Of a stretch of 64,000 nucleotides of DNA, positions 53,100-62,391 are shown in pieces (the stretch's first letter is position 1; each line of letters begins with the position of its first letter). The stretch lies in assembly GCA_050250575.1 (NCBI GenBank), contig JBFWOJ010000004.1, positions 221,418-285,417 on the forward strand, in the 5' to 3' direction. Position numbers and translations under genes: made by a program. A model generated the notes under the pieces. It was not told the origin of the DNA, did no database searches, and was given only the letters and a program-made list of their open reading frames with translations. The stretch comes from SHVO01 sp050250575 (lineage in GTDB: Bacteria > Pseudomonadota > Alphaproteobacteria > Rhodospirillales > Rhodospirillaceae).

Positions 53100-54107
53100 C
53101 GGCAAGCGCTTCCACGTTGCGATCATCAGGCGATACTTGGGATTCAGCGGATTATTCTCCGGCATGCCGCCGCCGCCGGGCAGCAGGAACTGGTGCACGA
53201 TGGGCTGCGGCGCGAATCCCCAGTTCTTCTTGAAGTCGTATGGCCCCGTACCCACCTTGCTGCGGCCGAAATCGAATACCGTGCATCCGCGCGCCGAGGC
53301 GTGGCGCATCAAGCGCCAATACATGAGGTCGTTGGCGCCCAGCTTACGCGCGCCTGGAACCGAGCCCGTGTAGAACGGCATGACACGGTCCTTGAAGTAG
53401 AAATTGAGGACGCTGGCTACGGCGGTGCCGTTGGACGACACCGTGAGCACGTCGCAATCGCCGGCGAAGACCGACAGAAGGTTGGCGAAATAATTCTTGC
53501 CGAACACCGGCGTGCCGAGGTTGCGGACGCTGATGGCGTAAAGATCGTAAAGGCGGTCGACGGTCTCGTCGATCTGCCAGGTGAGATCGGATTCGATGGC
53601 TTTGCGGACCACGGCGCGCTGCTTGCGCGGGATCTGCTTGAGGTTCACGTCTTCGGCCGCGGGAAGAGGGCCGGAGAAGCCGGCGTAAAGGCCGACGCGG
53701 GTGGACCAGTTCTCTTTGGGCTTTGCCGGATTCCGGTATTCCAGGTAGCGCGCGCCGGTCTCGCGCAGGATTTCCTCGGCTTTCGCATCCAACGCCGCGC
53801 GCGCGCCGTCTTCGATGGCCGCCGGCCCTCCGGTCACGCAGAAGCCGTTGGAGATCAGGGCGTGCCCGAACAACAGGCTCTTGATTTCGACAAGCGGCAG
53901 GACGCCTTTGATGGCCCCGTCGCGCTCGGCAAAAAGATAGTGGGTGCGGTGTCCGAAGCTGCGTTCGATCACCGTCTGCCATCCCGCGCGATGGAAGAAC
54001 GTCGCCTCAGGGCATTCCTGCACGAACGCATCCCAGCGCCCGTGGTCGTGCGCCTTCAGGGCGCCGACGGCATAGCTGCTCACCGTTTCATTTGGCCGCA
54101 AAAACAT
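53049..54107 (-). CDS. FemAB-like acyltransferase, XrtA-associated type
   Basis: ATG 54107 overlaps the end of the deacetylase gene by 20 bases; a GTG at 54083 is another option. The 352-residue GNAT-fold protein has RKQRAVVRKAIESDLTW, YFANLLSVFAGDCDVL and RGCTVFDFGRSKVGTGPYDFKKNWG. These are typical of the FemAB family member coupled to PEP-CTERM/XrtA clusters. FemAB enzymes transfer aminoacyl groups onto peptidoglycan precursors; here a polysaccharide or lipid acceptor is likelier. It is the last gene of the export operon. Confidence 0.9.
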   Translation of the reverse strand: MFLRPNETVSSYAVGALKAHDHGRWDAFVQECPEATFFHRAGWQTVIERSFGHRTHYLFAERDGAIKGVLPLVEIKSLLFGHALISNGFCVTGGPAAIEDGARAALDAKAEEILRETGARYLEYRNPAKPKENWSTRVGLYAGFSGPLPAAEDVNLKQIPRKQRAVVRKAIESDLTWQIDETVDRLYDLYAISVRNLGTPVFGKNYFANLLSVFAGDCDVLTVSSNGTAVASVLNFYFKDRVMPFYTGSVPGARKLGANDLMYWRLMRHASARGCTVFDFGRSKVGTGPYDFKKNWGFAPQPIVHQFLLPGGGGMPENNPLNPKYRLMIATWKRLPLFVANRLGPLVVRNIG

Positions 54108-54993
54108 GATCGATACGATCCCAGGCAAAATCCTGAACAAGGCGTGTCAGGCGCCGCTCCATGCGGCCGAGATTGAGGTAGTGTCGGAAACGCGATTTTG
54201 CCGGCAATCCCGGCTCGCGCGGCTGTTCCGGGTCGATCTCCCACGGGTGGAAATAGAAGATCGTCGGCATGGCATCGGCGGCGTTGACCTTTGAAATCGC
54301 CCAGCGCGACACCCAGTAGGGAAGCAGGCGGAAGAAGCCGCCGCCGCCGCAAGGCAGGTTGCGTTCGCCGAGCCGTAGCGTCGTGATGGGGAACTCCTTG
54401 ATGCCCAGGCTGCCGCTGGGCAGGAACGGCCCGCGCGGCGCCTCGCTCATGCCATAGAGGTCGTGCCTGATGGGGTTGATGCTGGACGAATAGGTGTAAC
54501 CCGCCTCCGCCAGCTCGTCGAAGGCCCACAGGTTCTTTCGGCCGATGGAGAAGGTCGCTGCGCGATACCCTTTTACTTTCACGCCGCCGATATCCTCCAG
54601 GATCGCCTTGGTGCGCGATACATCGGCTCTGAATTCAGCGGGCGTCTGCGTATCCACGCGGATGTGTTGGTAGCCGTGACTGGCCAATTCATGGCCTTCG
54701 GCGACGATCCGGCGAATGAGGGTGGGATGGCGCTCGGCGACCCAGCCGAGGGTAAAGAACGTGGCCCTGGTTCCCGAGGCGGCGAAGAGATCGAGGATGC
54801 GGTTGGTCGAGCCTTCCACGCGGGAGGCACGCCGGTCCCAGTCGGCGCGCTTCACCGTCCGCTCCATGGCCTGGACTTGGAAGTGCTCCTCCACATCGAC
54901 GGACATTGCATTGACAGCGCGTCCGTCGCGATGAGTGAGCATCACCGGCGCCGGTGTGAATCCGTTCGAACGTTCGGGGGTCGCGTCCAGCAT
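54088..54993 (-). CDS. Polysaccharide deacetylase with DUF3473-type C-terminus, XrtA-associated
   Basis: ATG 54993 overlaps the ATPase stop (TGATG), which fixes the start; longer in-frame ATGs would run through the ATPase gene. The 301-residue protein has the NodB pieces MSVDVEEHFQV (metal Asp) and ELASHGYQHIRV, with YTYSSSINPIRHDLYG and IFYFHPWEIDP in the C-terminal extension. It removes N-acetyl groups from polysaccharide in the periplasm or cytoplasm; I see no signal peptide. Deacetylation changes charge and adhesion of the matrix. Confidence 0.92.
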   Translation of the reverse strand: MLDATPERSNGFTPAPVMLTHRDGRAVNAMSVDVEEHFQVQAMERTVKRADWDRRASRVEGSTNRILDLFAASGTRATFFTLGWVAERHPTLIRRIVAEGHELASHGYQHIRVDTQTPAEFRADVSRTKAILEDIGGVKVKGYRAATFSIGRKNLWAFDELAEAGYTYSSSINPIRHDLYGMSEAPRGPFLPSGSLGIKEFPITTLRLGERNLPCGGGGFFRLLPYWVSRWAISKVNAADAMPTIFYFHPWEIDPEQPREPGLPAKSRFRHYLNLGRMERRLTRLVQDFAWDRIDHVFAAK

Positions 54994-55865
54994 CAGTGCT
55001 TCACCTCGGCCAGGACCGGCTCTTCCGGCCGGCCGGGCCGTGGCCGCCAGCCGTCGAACTCCATGCGCATGTCCTCGGCGACCTGCTGAACGACCTTGGC
55101 GTCGATGGTGTGGATCTGCTCGAGGAATGCGAACAAGAGGATCCGGCTGAAGAGGACGTTGATCAGGCGCGGAACGCCGTTGGTCGCGTGATACAGCGCG
55201 AGGTAGCTGTCGTTGGTGAGGGCGGGATCGTTCTTCCATCCCGCCTGCGTAAGGCGATGGCGCACGTACTCGCGCGTCTCATCGGCCGTGATCGGGCCCA
55301 GGTGGTAGGTCGCGATGATCCGCTGACGAAGCTGTGCGAGGTCGGGGCTTGCCATTTTCTTGCGGAACTGCGGCTGGCCGAGCAGCAAGACCTGCAGCGA
55401 GGGCGGGCGGCCCACCTGCAGGTTCGAAAGCATGCGCAGCTCCTCGATCGCCTGCATGCTCAGGTTTTGCGCCTCGTCGACGATCACGACGGCGCGGCGC
55501 CCGCGCGCCGACACGTCGCGAAGGAACGAATGAAGCCGGCCCAGGACGGAGGCCTTATCAAGCCCCTCCTGCGGAATGTCGAAATCCGCCGCCACCATGC
55601 GCAATATGTCGTCGCCGCCGAGCTGCGTCGTCACCACCGTCGAGGTCACGAACTTGTAGGGATCGAGTGTGGCCATGAGGTGCGAGACGAGCGTCGTCTT
55701 GCCGGCGCCGACGTCGCCGGTGATCACGACAAATCCCTCGCCTTGGCTGAGGCCATAGGTCAGGTAGCCCATCGCGCGCTTGTGGACGGTGCTCGGGAAG
55801 AAATAGCGCGCGTCCGGCGTGAGCTGGAAAGGGGGCTCGTTCAGCTGGAAGAATTTCTCATACAT
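54993..55865 (-). CDS. ExeA/GspA-like ATPase of the XrtA system
   Basis: The 290-residue protein starts MYEKFFQLNEPPFQLTPD, typical of the PEP-CTERM-associated ATPase. Walker A is GDVGAGKTT (50-58, Lys56), Walker B-like VVIVDEAQN, and the sensor region has a QRIIATYHLGP segment. It is related to GspA/ExeA and the ATPases of transposition and secretion complexes. Role: presumably assembly or energising of the export machinery; substrate unknown. It is 16 bases from the outer-membrane gene upstream and overlaps the deacetylase gene by one base. Confidence 0.92.
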   Translation of the reverse strand: MYEKFFQLNEPPFQLTPDARYFFPSTVHKRAMGYLTYGLSQGEGFVVITGDVGAGKTTLVSHLMATLDPYKFVTSTVVTTQLGGDDILRMVAADFDIPQEGLDKASVLGRLHSFLRDVSARGRRAVVIVDEAQNLSMQAIEELRMLSNLQVGRPPSLQVLLLGQPQFRKKMASPDLAQLRQRIIATYHLGPITADETREYVRHRLTQAGWKNDPALTNDSYLALYHATNGVPRLINVLFSRILLFAFLEQIHTIDAKVVQQVAEDMRMEFDGWRPRPGRPEEPVLAEVKH

Positions 55866-55881
55866 GGCGACCGGCTTTCAC

Positions 55882-57519
55882 CTAAAAGACGTTGCTGACG
55901 CTTAAGATCAGCGCGTTTTCATGATAGCGAACCAAAGTCGTGGAGCGGCGCGTGTGGGCGTACCGTGCCGTCGCGCGCATGGTCCGCGTCATGCGATAAT
56001 CGAGCCGTGCGCCGGCGGAGGTGGCCCGGGAGTTGCGGATGCCGAAGGCGAGGCCCGGATCTCCGGTCGTCTTCGCATAGGCCACGCTGGCGCTGGCCTG
56101 CAGACGCGGCGTCAGGTCGCGTCCCGCAGCCGCGCTCAGTCCCCAGCTCTTGCCGCCGAGGCCGTTGGCATCGCGATGCTCGTAGTCGCCGGCCAGGCTA
56201 TAGAAATTCCTCTGCACTTGGCCATGCACACCGATGCGGAATTGATCGCGCTTGAAGGCCTGGTCGGTCAGGCCGAAGCGTGTCGAATTTGGGTCGGGCG
56301 GCAGGCCCGAGATCGGATCGACGAGATTTCCAGACTCGTCGCGGCCCAGCCCGGCAAGGCTATCGAGGAGGACGCGCCCTCCCGTTTGAATGTCGCGCCG
56401 GTAGGAGGCCGACAGGTTGATGGCCCGGCTCATCGCGTACTGGGCATCCAATTCGGCGTTGAAGTCGCGATAGCGATAGCCGGCGTCGGCGCGCAGCAGT
56501 GTCCGCTGCGAGGGCCGCCAGACGACGCCCACAAGACCGTAAGCGCCGTCCGGTGAAGTAAGCAGCGTCGGCTCCTTGATCCAATCGTTGCCGCCGCGCG
56601 CGACCAGCGCGAGCGGCGCCGAAACGCGATACTCGACCCGGCCTTCGGCGTTGCCGCGCTCCGGCTGGCGGATGACGAGGCTGTCGACGTGGCTGCGCTC
56701 GTAGGAGCCGCCGACCGACCACAGCAGCGGCGCGACCGCCGCTTCGTCCATTCCGATCCGGGCGCGGCCGGTATGACGGCGGGTATCGCTGCCCTGGATG
56801 AAACCCGCGCCCGTCGTGGGGTCGACCGGAGGATCGAGAAAATTGACGGCCGAGTAATCGTACTGCGCTTCCGCGCTCACGCCGCCGCCGAAGCGGCCGC
56901 GCAGCGTCGGGGTGATTCCGTAGTTCAGGATCTGTGTTTGGTTGCGGTCGAGATTGCGCTGGATCGCCGGAACGCGGTCTTCACTGCTGATTTGCTGGAC
57001 ATCCGTGGCGACACGCCCGTCGAGGGTGAACGTGTTCTCGATGACTTCGACAAATCCGTCGATCAGGGCGCTCGGCCGCGCGCCGTTGAGACGCGTATTT
57101 TTTGTGTAGTAGTCGTAAGCGACCTCGGCGTTGGCGTTCAAAAGCGTGCGCCCCGTACTGCGCCGCGCCGTAAAGGATCCGCGCGGCGAGACGATGAAGT
57201 CGCTCAGCCGGTTTGTTTCGGTCAGATACACGTTGTCGGTGAAGCTGAGGTCGACGGCGCCGGTCGCGGCGAAGGACCAGCCTCCGCGCGCCGGCGACGG
57301 TTCGCTGACGCCGGCGACGCGCGCCGATGGAACCAGCGGCTCGCCGGAGGCCAGCGGCGCCGGGGCCGGGGCGGCCACGACCGGGTCCTCCGCGGCAAAG
57401 GCCGCGGGCGACGCGAGTTGTGCGCCCGGCCATGAGACGGATCCGATGACGAGATAGGACCAGATCCACCGGCGCCCGACCCGCCGATGTATGCGAATGA
57501 TGCCTACGATCCCACCCAC
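55882..57519 (-). CDS. Outer-membrane beta-barrel protein, XrtA-associated
   Basis: The GTG at 57519 starts a 545-residue protein. The signal peptide region ends near AFAAE (residue 43). Many alternating aromatic/hydrophobic strands then follow, with a C-terminal phenylalanine (SVSNVF), the hallmark of an outer-membrane barrel. Family resemblance is to the XrtA-associated TIGR03016-type proteins. It is the likely outer-membrane porin or scaffold through which polymer leaves. It starts 16 bases inside the tyrosine kinase gene's 3' end. Confidence 0.88.
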   Translation of the reverse strand: MGGIVGIIRIHRRVGRRWIWSYLVIGSVSWPGAQLASPAAFAAEDPVVAAPAPAPLASGEPLVPSARVAGVSEPSPARGGWSFAATGAVDLSFTDNVYLTETNRLSDFIVSPRGSFTARRSTGRTLLNANAEVAYDYYTKNTRLNGARPSALIDGFVEVIENTFTLDGRVATDVQQISSEDRVPAIQRNLDRNQTQILNYGITPTLRGRFGGGVSAEAQYDYSAVNFLDPPVDPTTGAGFIQGSDTRRHTGRARIGMDEAAVAPLLWSVGGSYERSHVDSLVIRQPERGNAEGRVEYRVSAPLALVARGGNDWIKEPTLLTSPDGAYGLVGVVWRPSQRTLLRADAGYRYRDFNAELDAQYAMSRAINLSASYRRDIQTGGRVLLDSLAGLGRDESGNLVDPISGLPPDPNSTRFGLTDQAFKRDQFRIGVHGQVQRNFYSLAGDYEHRDANGLGGKSWGLSAAAGRDLTPRLQASASVAYAKTTGDPGLAFGIRNSRATSAGARLDYRMTRTMRATARYAHTRRSTTLVRYHENALILSVSNVF

Positions 57520-58505
57520 TGATCACCGCCCTGTTGGTAGTAGCCGTAGCGACCGAAACGGTCGATCCCCGCCGACATGGTCACGCGATTAAGGACGAAG
57601 CTGACATTAGGGCATGCATCGACCAGCCCGACGGACTGGGCCACGGCCTGGCGGCTGGTTTCGTTCGCCTGAACGACCATGATCACTTGGCCGACGTGGG
57701 CCGCCAGCACGCCCGCTTCGCTCGAGGCGAGCGCGGGAGGGGCGTCGAAGATGATGAAGCGGTCGGCATAGCGCGTGGCGATGTCCGTCATCAGGCGCGC
57801 CATCGTTTGACTGGCGTAGACTTCCGTCGGCGCATCGACGATCTGCCCGGCCGGAACGACGGACAGGTTCGGCACGTCGGTGCGGACAATAACGTCGGCG
57901 ATCGACATCGATGGGGTCATCAACACGTCGACGAGGCCCTTGCGCCCCGCTGCGCCCAAGAGGCGGCTGAGACCCATGCGGCGCGCGTCGCAATCGATCA
58001 GCAGCACGTGCAGGTCGCGCTCCGAGGCGATGCTGAGCGCGAGATTGACCGCGGTGAACGTCTTTCCGTCTCCCGGACCCGGGCTGGTCACCATGGCGAC
58101 ATGCGAGATGCCGTTGCGTTGCGCGCGGTTGTCGCGTCCAAACGCTGTGCGCAGCAGCGGGCGCTTGATCAGCCGGAATTCCTCGGCCGTCAGCGAACGC
58201 TGATTTTCCGGCGTGATGAATCCTTCCCGTTCGAGATGAAGCCAGTTGAACTCCAGGGTAATCGGCGGAGCCTTCGGCGGCGGCGTCTCGGCGGCCGCGG
58301 GCTTCGATTCGACGGCTTGGACGATGACCGGTTCGGCAAGGGGCTCCGGGGTTTCAAGCAGGACGTCGGCCGTAATGCTGTCGCCCGCCCGCGCCGGTGC
58401 TTGCGGCGGTATCTCCTTTTCGAACGCCGGTTCCTGCCGGGCGTTCAGGTCGATATGCTCGGCGGCGCGTCCGACGAGGTCGATGAGGCTTTTCTTCTCG
58501 GTCAT
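57504..58505 (-). CDS. BY-kinase-type tyrosine kinase, XrtA-associated
   Basis: The 333-residue protein has a proline-rich N-terminal region and a P-loop kinase domain with Walker A SPGPGDGKT (141-149) and Walker A' LLIDCDARR (Asp171, Asp173). The C-terminus ends in RFGRYGYYQQGGDQ, with Tyr320, Tyr322 and Tyr323 as candidate autophosphorylation sites. It is the cytoplasmic partner of the chain-length protein, coupled by a four-base overlap. Its counter-acting phosphatase could be the LMW-PTP half of the ATP-grasp fusion. Confidence 0.92.
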   Translation of the reverse strand: MTEKKSLIDLVGRAAEHIDLNARQEPAFEKEIPPQAPARAGDSITADVLLETPEPLAEPVIVQAVESKPAAAETPPPKAPPITLEFNWLHLEREGFITPENQRSLTAEEFRLIKRPLLRTAFGRDNRAQRNGISHVAMVTSPGPGDGKTFTAVNLALSIASERDLHVLLIDCDARRMGLSRLLGAAGRKGLVDVLMTPSMSIADVIVRTDVPNLSVVPAGQIVDAPTEVYASQTMARLMTDIATRYADRFIIFDAPPALASSEAGVLAAHVGQVIMVVQANETSRQAVAQSVGLVDACPNVSFVLNRVTMSAGIDRFGRYGYYQQGGDQWVGS

Positions 58506-60097
58506 GACGCCATCCCAGCCATGAAGTTTTGTGAAATCGCGGAGAAGTTCGGTCCGAGCAGGACGACGACGATGAACACGGCGGCAAGGGCGCCGGTCGC
58601 AACGAAGAACTTCTTTAACTGCTCATGCTCGGCTTCACGGCGGCGCGGCGTGGCCACCGCGGACACGCAGCCGAGCACCGGGATCTCGCCGACGGTGTAG
58701 AGGTCGTCCGGCGCGGAAACGCGGTCTTCGACCTGCATCAGCAGGAACACGAAACCCGCTCCGGCGATCAGCCCGATCACGAGAACCAGCGTATTGAACA
58801 GCGGGCGGTTCGGGCCGGCCGCGGTGGCCGGCAGTTCCGGCGCCGCGACCACGCGGAACTGTACCGGTTCCGTCGTGGAGTCGGCCGCCTCCGCGATGCG
58901 CGCGGACTCACGGCGCTGAAGCAGTCCCTCATAGCTTGATTTAAGAACCTGATAGTCGCGGTTGAGGTTGGTGAATTCAGCTTCGATGCGCGGCGCGTCG
59001 CTGGCGCGCTTCTGCATGTCGTCGACGATCGTCTTGGCTTCCTGGAGCTTGCGGTTGACGCTGCCGACGGTGGCTTCGGCATCCGAAAGCCGCAGCGCCA
59101 GCTGGTCGTGGACGGTGTTCGGGATTTGCGCCTTGGCAAATGTCGAAGCGTCGTCGCCGCCGGCGCTCCGCGCCTTCTTCTGCTGGGCGATCAGGTTCTC
59201 GAGCTGCTGGCGCGTCTGAACGACGTCGGGATGCTTTTCGGTGTACTGCAGGCGCAGCTCCGAGAGTTGGGCCTGCAAGGCCAGGATTCTCTGCTGCGGC
59301 GTGCCCGCGACCGCGTTCGTCCCCACCACCATGGACGGCATGGCGTCGTAGGAGAGGAAGCGCGGCGTCGACGCCAGCTGCGCGCGCAGCTGATCGCGCT
59401 GAGCGACCGCATCGCTGTATTCCGCTTCCATCTTCTTGACGTTGTCGCGCGCCTGCTCCAGGCGCACGGCGAAGCTTTCCGAGCTCGAGGACAGGAAGTT
59501 CATGTTGTTGACCTTGAAGTCCGCCAGGCGCAGCTCGGCGGCCTTCAACTGTCCTTCGTATTCGACGATCTGGCTCTCGATGAAGGATTTGGCGGTCTGG
59601 ATGTCCTCTCGCTTGTCGCCGACGCTGCTCTCGACGAAGATCGTCAGCAAGGACTGCACCACGTCTCTGGCCATCGATGGCGAATTGTCGCTGAATTCGA
59701 CCTGGAACAGATTTGCACCCTGGCTGCGGATCGTAATGCGCTCCTCGAGCGACTGGATCAGGCCCTGGAGCTCCGCCTCCGTCTCGGTGGTCTTGTCGAG
59801 GTCGGTCATCTGCGCGACCTTCATCAGGTTCGGTCGGCTCGTCAGCGTCCGCTGCATCAGCTCGACCTCTTCCTCGCGGCCGCGGTCGTCGGCGTTGACC
59901 GAAATGCCCTTCAGCAGCGGGTTCAGCATCGATTGCGTATCGACGTAGAAACGCGCCTCGGACACGTACCGATTCGGCATCATCGCGACGACCAGCCAGC
60001 CGACGAGACAGACGGCCCAGGTGAAACCGAGTGCCGTCCAGCGGCGCCGCCACAACTGATCGAGGAAAATAAGAACTTGGCGCTTTAAGTCCGTCAT
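58502..60097 (-). CDS. Wzz/GumC-type chain-length determinant, XrtA-associated
   Basis: The 531-residue inner-membrane protein has helices near 20-38 and again near the C-terminus (about 430-450 and 505-525). Between them is a long coiled-coil periplasmic domain, with PCP-type motifs such as NRPLFNTLVLVIGLIAGAGF near the second helix. It sets polymer length and recruits the tyrosine kinase encoded next. It ends with a four-base overlap with the kinase gene and starts 86 bases after the export lipoprotein. Confidence 0.92.
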   Translation of the reverse strand: MTDLKRQVLIFLDQLWRRRWTALGFTWAVCLVGWLVVAMMPNRYVSEARFYVDTQSMLNPLLKGISVNADDRGREEEVELMQRTLTSRPNLMKVAQMTDLDKTTETEAELQGLIQSLEERITIRSQGANLFQVEFSDNSPSMARDVVQSLLTIFVESSVGDKREDIQTAKSFIESQIVEYEGQLKAAELRLADFKVNNMNFLSSSSESFAVRLEQARDNVKKMEAEYSDAVAQRDQLRAQLASTPRFLSYDAMPSMVVGTNAVAGTPQQRILALQAQLSELRLQYTEKHPDVVQTRQQLENLIAQQKKARSAGGDDASTFAKAQIPNTVHDQLALRLSDAEATVGSVNRKLQEAKTIVDDMQKRASDAPRIEAEFTNLNRDYQVLKSSYEGLLQRRESARIAEAADSTTEPVQFRVVAAPELPATAAGPNRPLFNTLVLVIGLIAGAGFVFLLMQVEDRVSAPDDLYTVGEIPVLGCVSAVATPRRREAEHEQLKKFFVATGALAAVFIVVVLLGPNFSAISQNFMAGMAS

Positions 60098-60183
60098 GTT
60101 TGGCCCTCAACAACCCAAAGCCGGGCAGAACCCACCGCGTGCAGCGGCCGTCCCCGCGTAAATGAAATCCGTTCGGTGCAGTT

Positions 60184-60840
60184 TTAGAAATAACTCTGCG
60201 GAATGATGATGACGTCGCCCGGCAGCACGTAGGCGTTCGCGGCGACGTCGCCTTCCTTCAGCAGGTCGTTCAGTCGTAGACGGAAGTTCTCCTTGTTGCC
60301 GCCCGCGCTGCTGCGCACCAGCACCGCCCGGTTGCCGCTGGCGAACTCGGTCAGGCCGCCCACTTGGATCATGACGTCAAGGACCGTCATGTTGCGTCGG
60401 AACGGAATGGCCTGCGGCTTCGCGGCTTCGCCGACGACGCGGATCTGACGGTCGAACGGGCCTACGAAATTGGTGACGATCACCGAAACCTTCGGGTCCT
60501 GGATGTACTCGCGCAATTCGGTGGTGATGGCGCTGGCGAGCTGCGTCGGCGTCTGGCCGGCCGCTTGGAGATCGTCGATCAGAGGCACGGAGATCCGGCC
60601 GTCGGGCCGGACGATGGCGTTCGTCGAAAGTTCCGGTTGGCGCCACACGAAGATATTGAGCTGGTCCGTCGGGCCGATCACATAAGCGTCGTCGCTTCCG
60701 TTCGAAGCCATCGCAGCCGGCAGCGTTGTCGGCGCGTCGGGCGCGTTGGTCGTAGCGCAAGCAGAAAGAACTCCGAGCGTTATCACGCCGGCGACGCAAG
60801 CCGCCATTGCCCGCAACACTGGACAACGGTTCAGGTGCAT
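60184..60840 (-). CDS. Wza/GfcE-type polysaccharide export lipoprotein, XrtA-associated
   Basis: The 218-residue precursor has a lipobox LSAC with lipid attachment at Cys28 and a Poly_export domain (about 50-130): YVIGPTDQLNIFVWRQPELS and VRPDGRISVPLIDDLQ. A SLBB-like region follows with VTNFVGPFDRQIRVVG. It forms the outer-membrane or periplasmic polymer channel. It is the first gene of the export operon. Confidence 0.93.
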   Translation of the reverse strand: MHLNRCPVLRAMAACVAGVITLGVLSACATTNAPDAPTTLPAAMASNGSDDAYVIGPTDQLNIFVWRQPELSTNAIVRPDGRISVPLIDDLQAAGQTPTQLASAITTELREYIQDPKVSVIVTNFVGPFDRQIRVVGEAAKPQAIPFRRNMTVLDVMIQVGGLTEFASGNRAVLVRSSAGGNKENFRLRLNDLLKEGDVAANAYVLPGDVIIIPQSYF

Positions 60841-61101
60841 GTGTGAACTCCGTTAACGCAGCAAAATGAAAAGAGTTGAGAAATCAGCAGGTGGTGAACG
60901 CACACAACAACGCCATGGGTTGCGATTTGTTGCAGTGTTACACGCCCTCTGTTCTTCGCGTGGCGGCAACACCTAACAGGCGAAATGCACGCCTTTGACC
61001 TCGTTCAAACGCGAATCATGGACCGCGGGAACAAGCCTCTCGCCCTGCACATTTCATGGCGTGGGAGGGCGGCATGAGCCGTCCGTGGCATCTGGTATCT
61101 C

Positions 61102-62316
61102 ATGAAAATTCTCTATCACCACCGCACGCTCTCTAAGGACGGTCAGAACGTCCACATCGAGGAGCTTATTGGTGCCTTTCGGCGTCTGGGACATGACATT
61201 CGAATCGTAGGTCCCACGGCGCACAAGAATGCGGCCTTCGGCTCCGACGGCGGACTGGCGAGCAAAGTGCGGGCCGCGTTGCCGGCGAGCCTCGGCGAGC
61301 TCGTCGAGCTCGCCTATTCGATGCTCGCCTTTTATCGTCTGCTTAAGGCTTACCGCGCCTTCCGCCCGGACGTTCTCTACGAACGTTATAATCTGTTCCT
61401 GTTGTCGGGCGCCTGGCTGCACAGATTGACGGGCGTTCCCTACTTTCTTGAAGTGAATGCCCCGCTCGCCGATGAACGGCGCGACAACAGCGGGCTGTCG
61501 CTGTATCGGCTGGCGAAGTGGTGCGAACGCCACGTCTGGCGTGCCGCCGATCTCGTCCTGCCGGTGACGAAAGTGCTGGCCGGGTACGTGACGGCGGCAG
61601 GCGTCCGGGCGCGCCGGATCGAAGTGCTCCCGAACGGCATCGATCCCAAACATTTCCCGCGGACGCAGTCGGGCGAGGCGATCCGCCGCGCGCACGGCCT
61701 CGAAGGCAAGACCGTCATCGGATTCACGGGCTTCCTGCGTGAGTGGCATGGTCTGCCGGCCATCGTCGAGGTGATGCGGGAGCTCACGCAGCAGGGCCAC
61801 GATCTGCATTTCCTCGTCGTCGGCGAAGGGCAGGGGCGCGCCGCGCTTGAGCGCGCCGCCGAGCAGGCGGGCATCGCCAGCCGCATCACGATCACCGGCG
61901 TCGTCGACCGTCATCAGATTCCCGCCTACGTCGCGGCATTCGACATCGCCGTGCAGCCCAAAGCGACGGAGTACGCCTCGCCGCTCAAGTTATTCGAATA
62001 CATGGCGCTCGCGCGCGCCATCATCGCGCCCGATCAGCCGAATCTGCGCGAAGTGCTGACCAACGGAGAGAATGCGCTTCTTTTTGCGCCCGACGATCCC
62101 AAGTCCCTGGCGGCCGTCTTGTCGCGTCTGATCCGTGAGCCGGTGCTGCGCGATCAGCTCGGCGCCAACGCCGCGCGCACGGTCGCGCAGCTCGATCTCA
62201 CCTGGGACGGCAACGCGCGCAAGATCGCTGCGGCCATGGAAACTGCGGTCGCGCGCGAGCGCCGGCCGTCCGCGCGCGCCGCCGCGATTCTCGAGGAACC
62301 GACGCGCCCCGCATAA
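61102..62316 (+). CDS. GT4 family glycosyltransferase
   Basis: The 404-residue GT-B enzyme starts MKILYHHRTLSKDGQ. It has VLYERYNLFLLSGAWL, IEVLPNGIDPKHFPR, IGFTGFLREWHGLP and VVGEGQGRAALERAA. The end of the donor site is KATEYASPLKLFEYMALAR, with a relaxed EX7E motif. It is a cytoplasmic enzyme of the EPS locus. It is divergent from the export operon; the 261-base gap contains ATTTGTTGCA (60925-60934), also found upstream of the other GT4 gene at 38305. Confidence 0.92.
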   Translation: MKILYHHRTLSKDGQNVHIEELIGAFRRLGHDIRIVGPTAHKNAAFGSDGGLASKVRAALPASLGELVELAYSMLAFYRLLKAYRAFRPDVLYERYNLFLLSGAWLHRLTGVPYFLEVNAPLADERRDNSGLSLYRLAKWCERHVWRAADLVLPVTKVLAGYVTAAGVRARRIEVLPNGIDPKHFPRTQSGEAIRRAHGLEGKTVIGFTGFLREWHGLPAIVEVMRELTQQGHDLHFLVVGEGQGRAALERAAEQAGIASRITITGVVDRHQIPAYVAAFDIAVQPKATEYASPLKLFEYMALARAIIAPDQPNLREVLTNGENALLFAPDDPKSLAAVLSRLIREPVLRDQLGANAARTVAQLDLTWDGNARKIAAAMETAVARERRPSARAAAILEEPTRPA

Positions 62317-62391
62317 CGGGTGTCCGCAGCTCCCGTCTCGCCCTATATATAAGGTGCGCCGCCGGCCGGCGCGGAATCCGTGGGGCGGGCC

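Noticed and set aside
24212..62316. The XrtA/PEP-CTERM locus itself as a new system
   Set aside because: The set (prsK, prsR, prsT, xrtA, chain-length, kinase, export, FemAB, deacetylase, amidotransferase) is the established exosortase A polysaccharide locus; only its odd parts are reported as findings.
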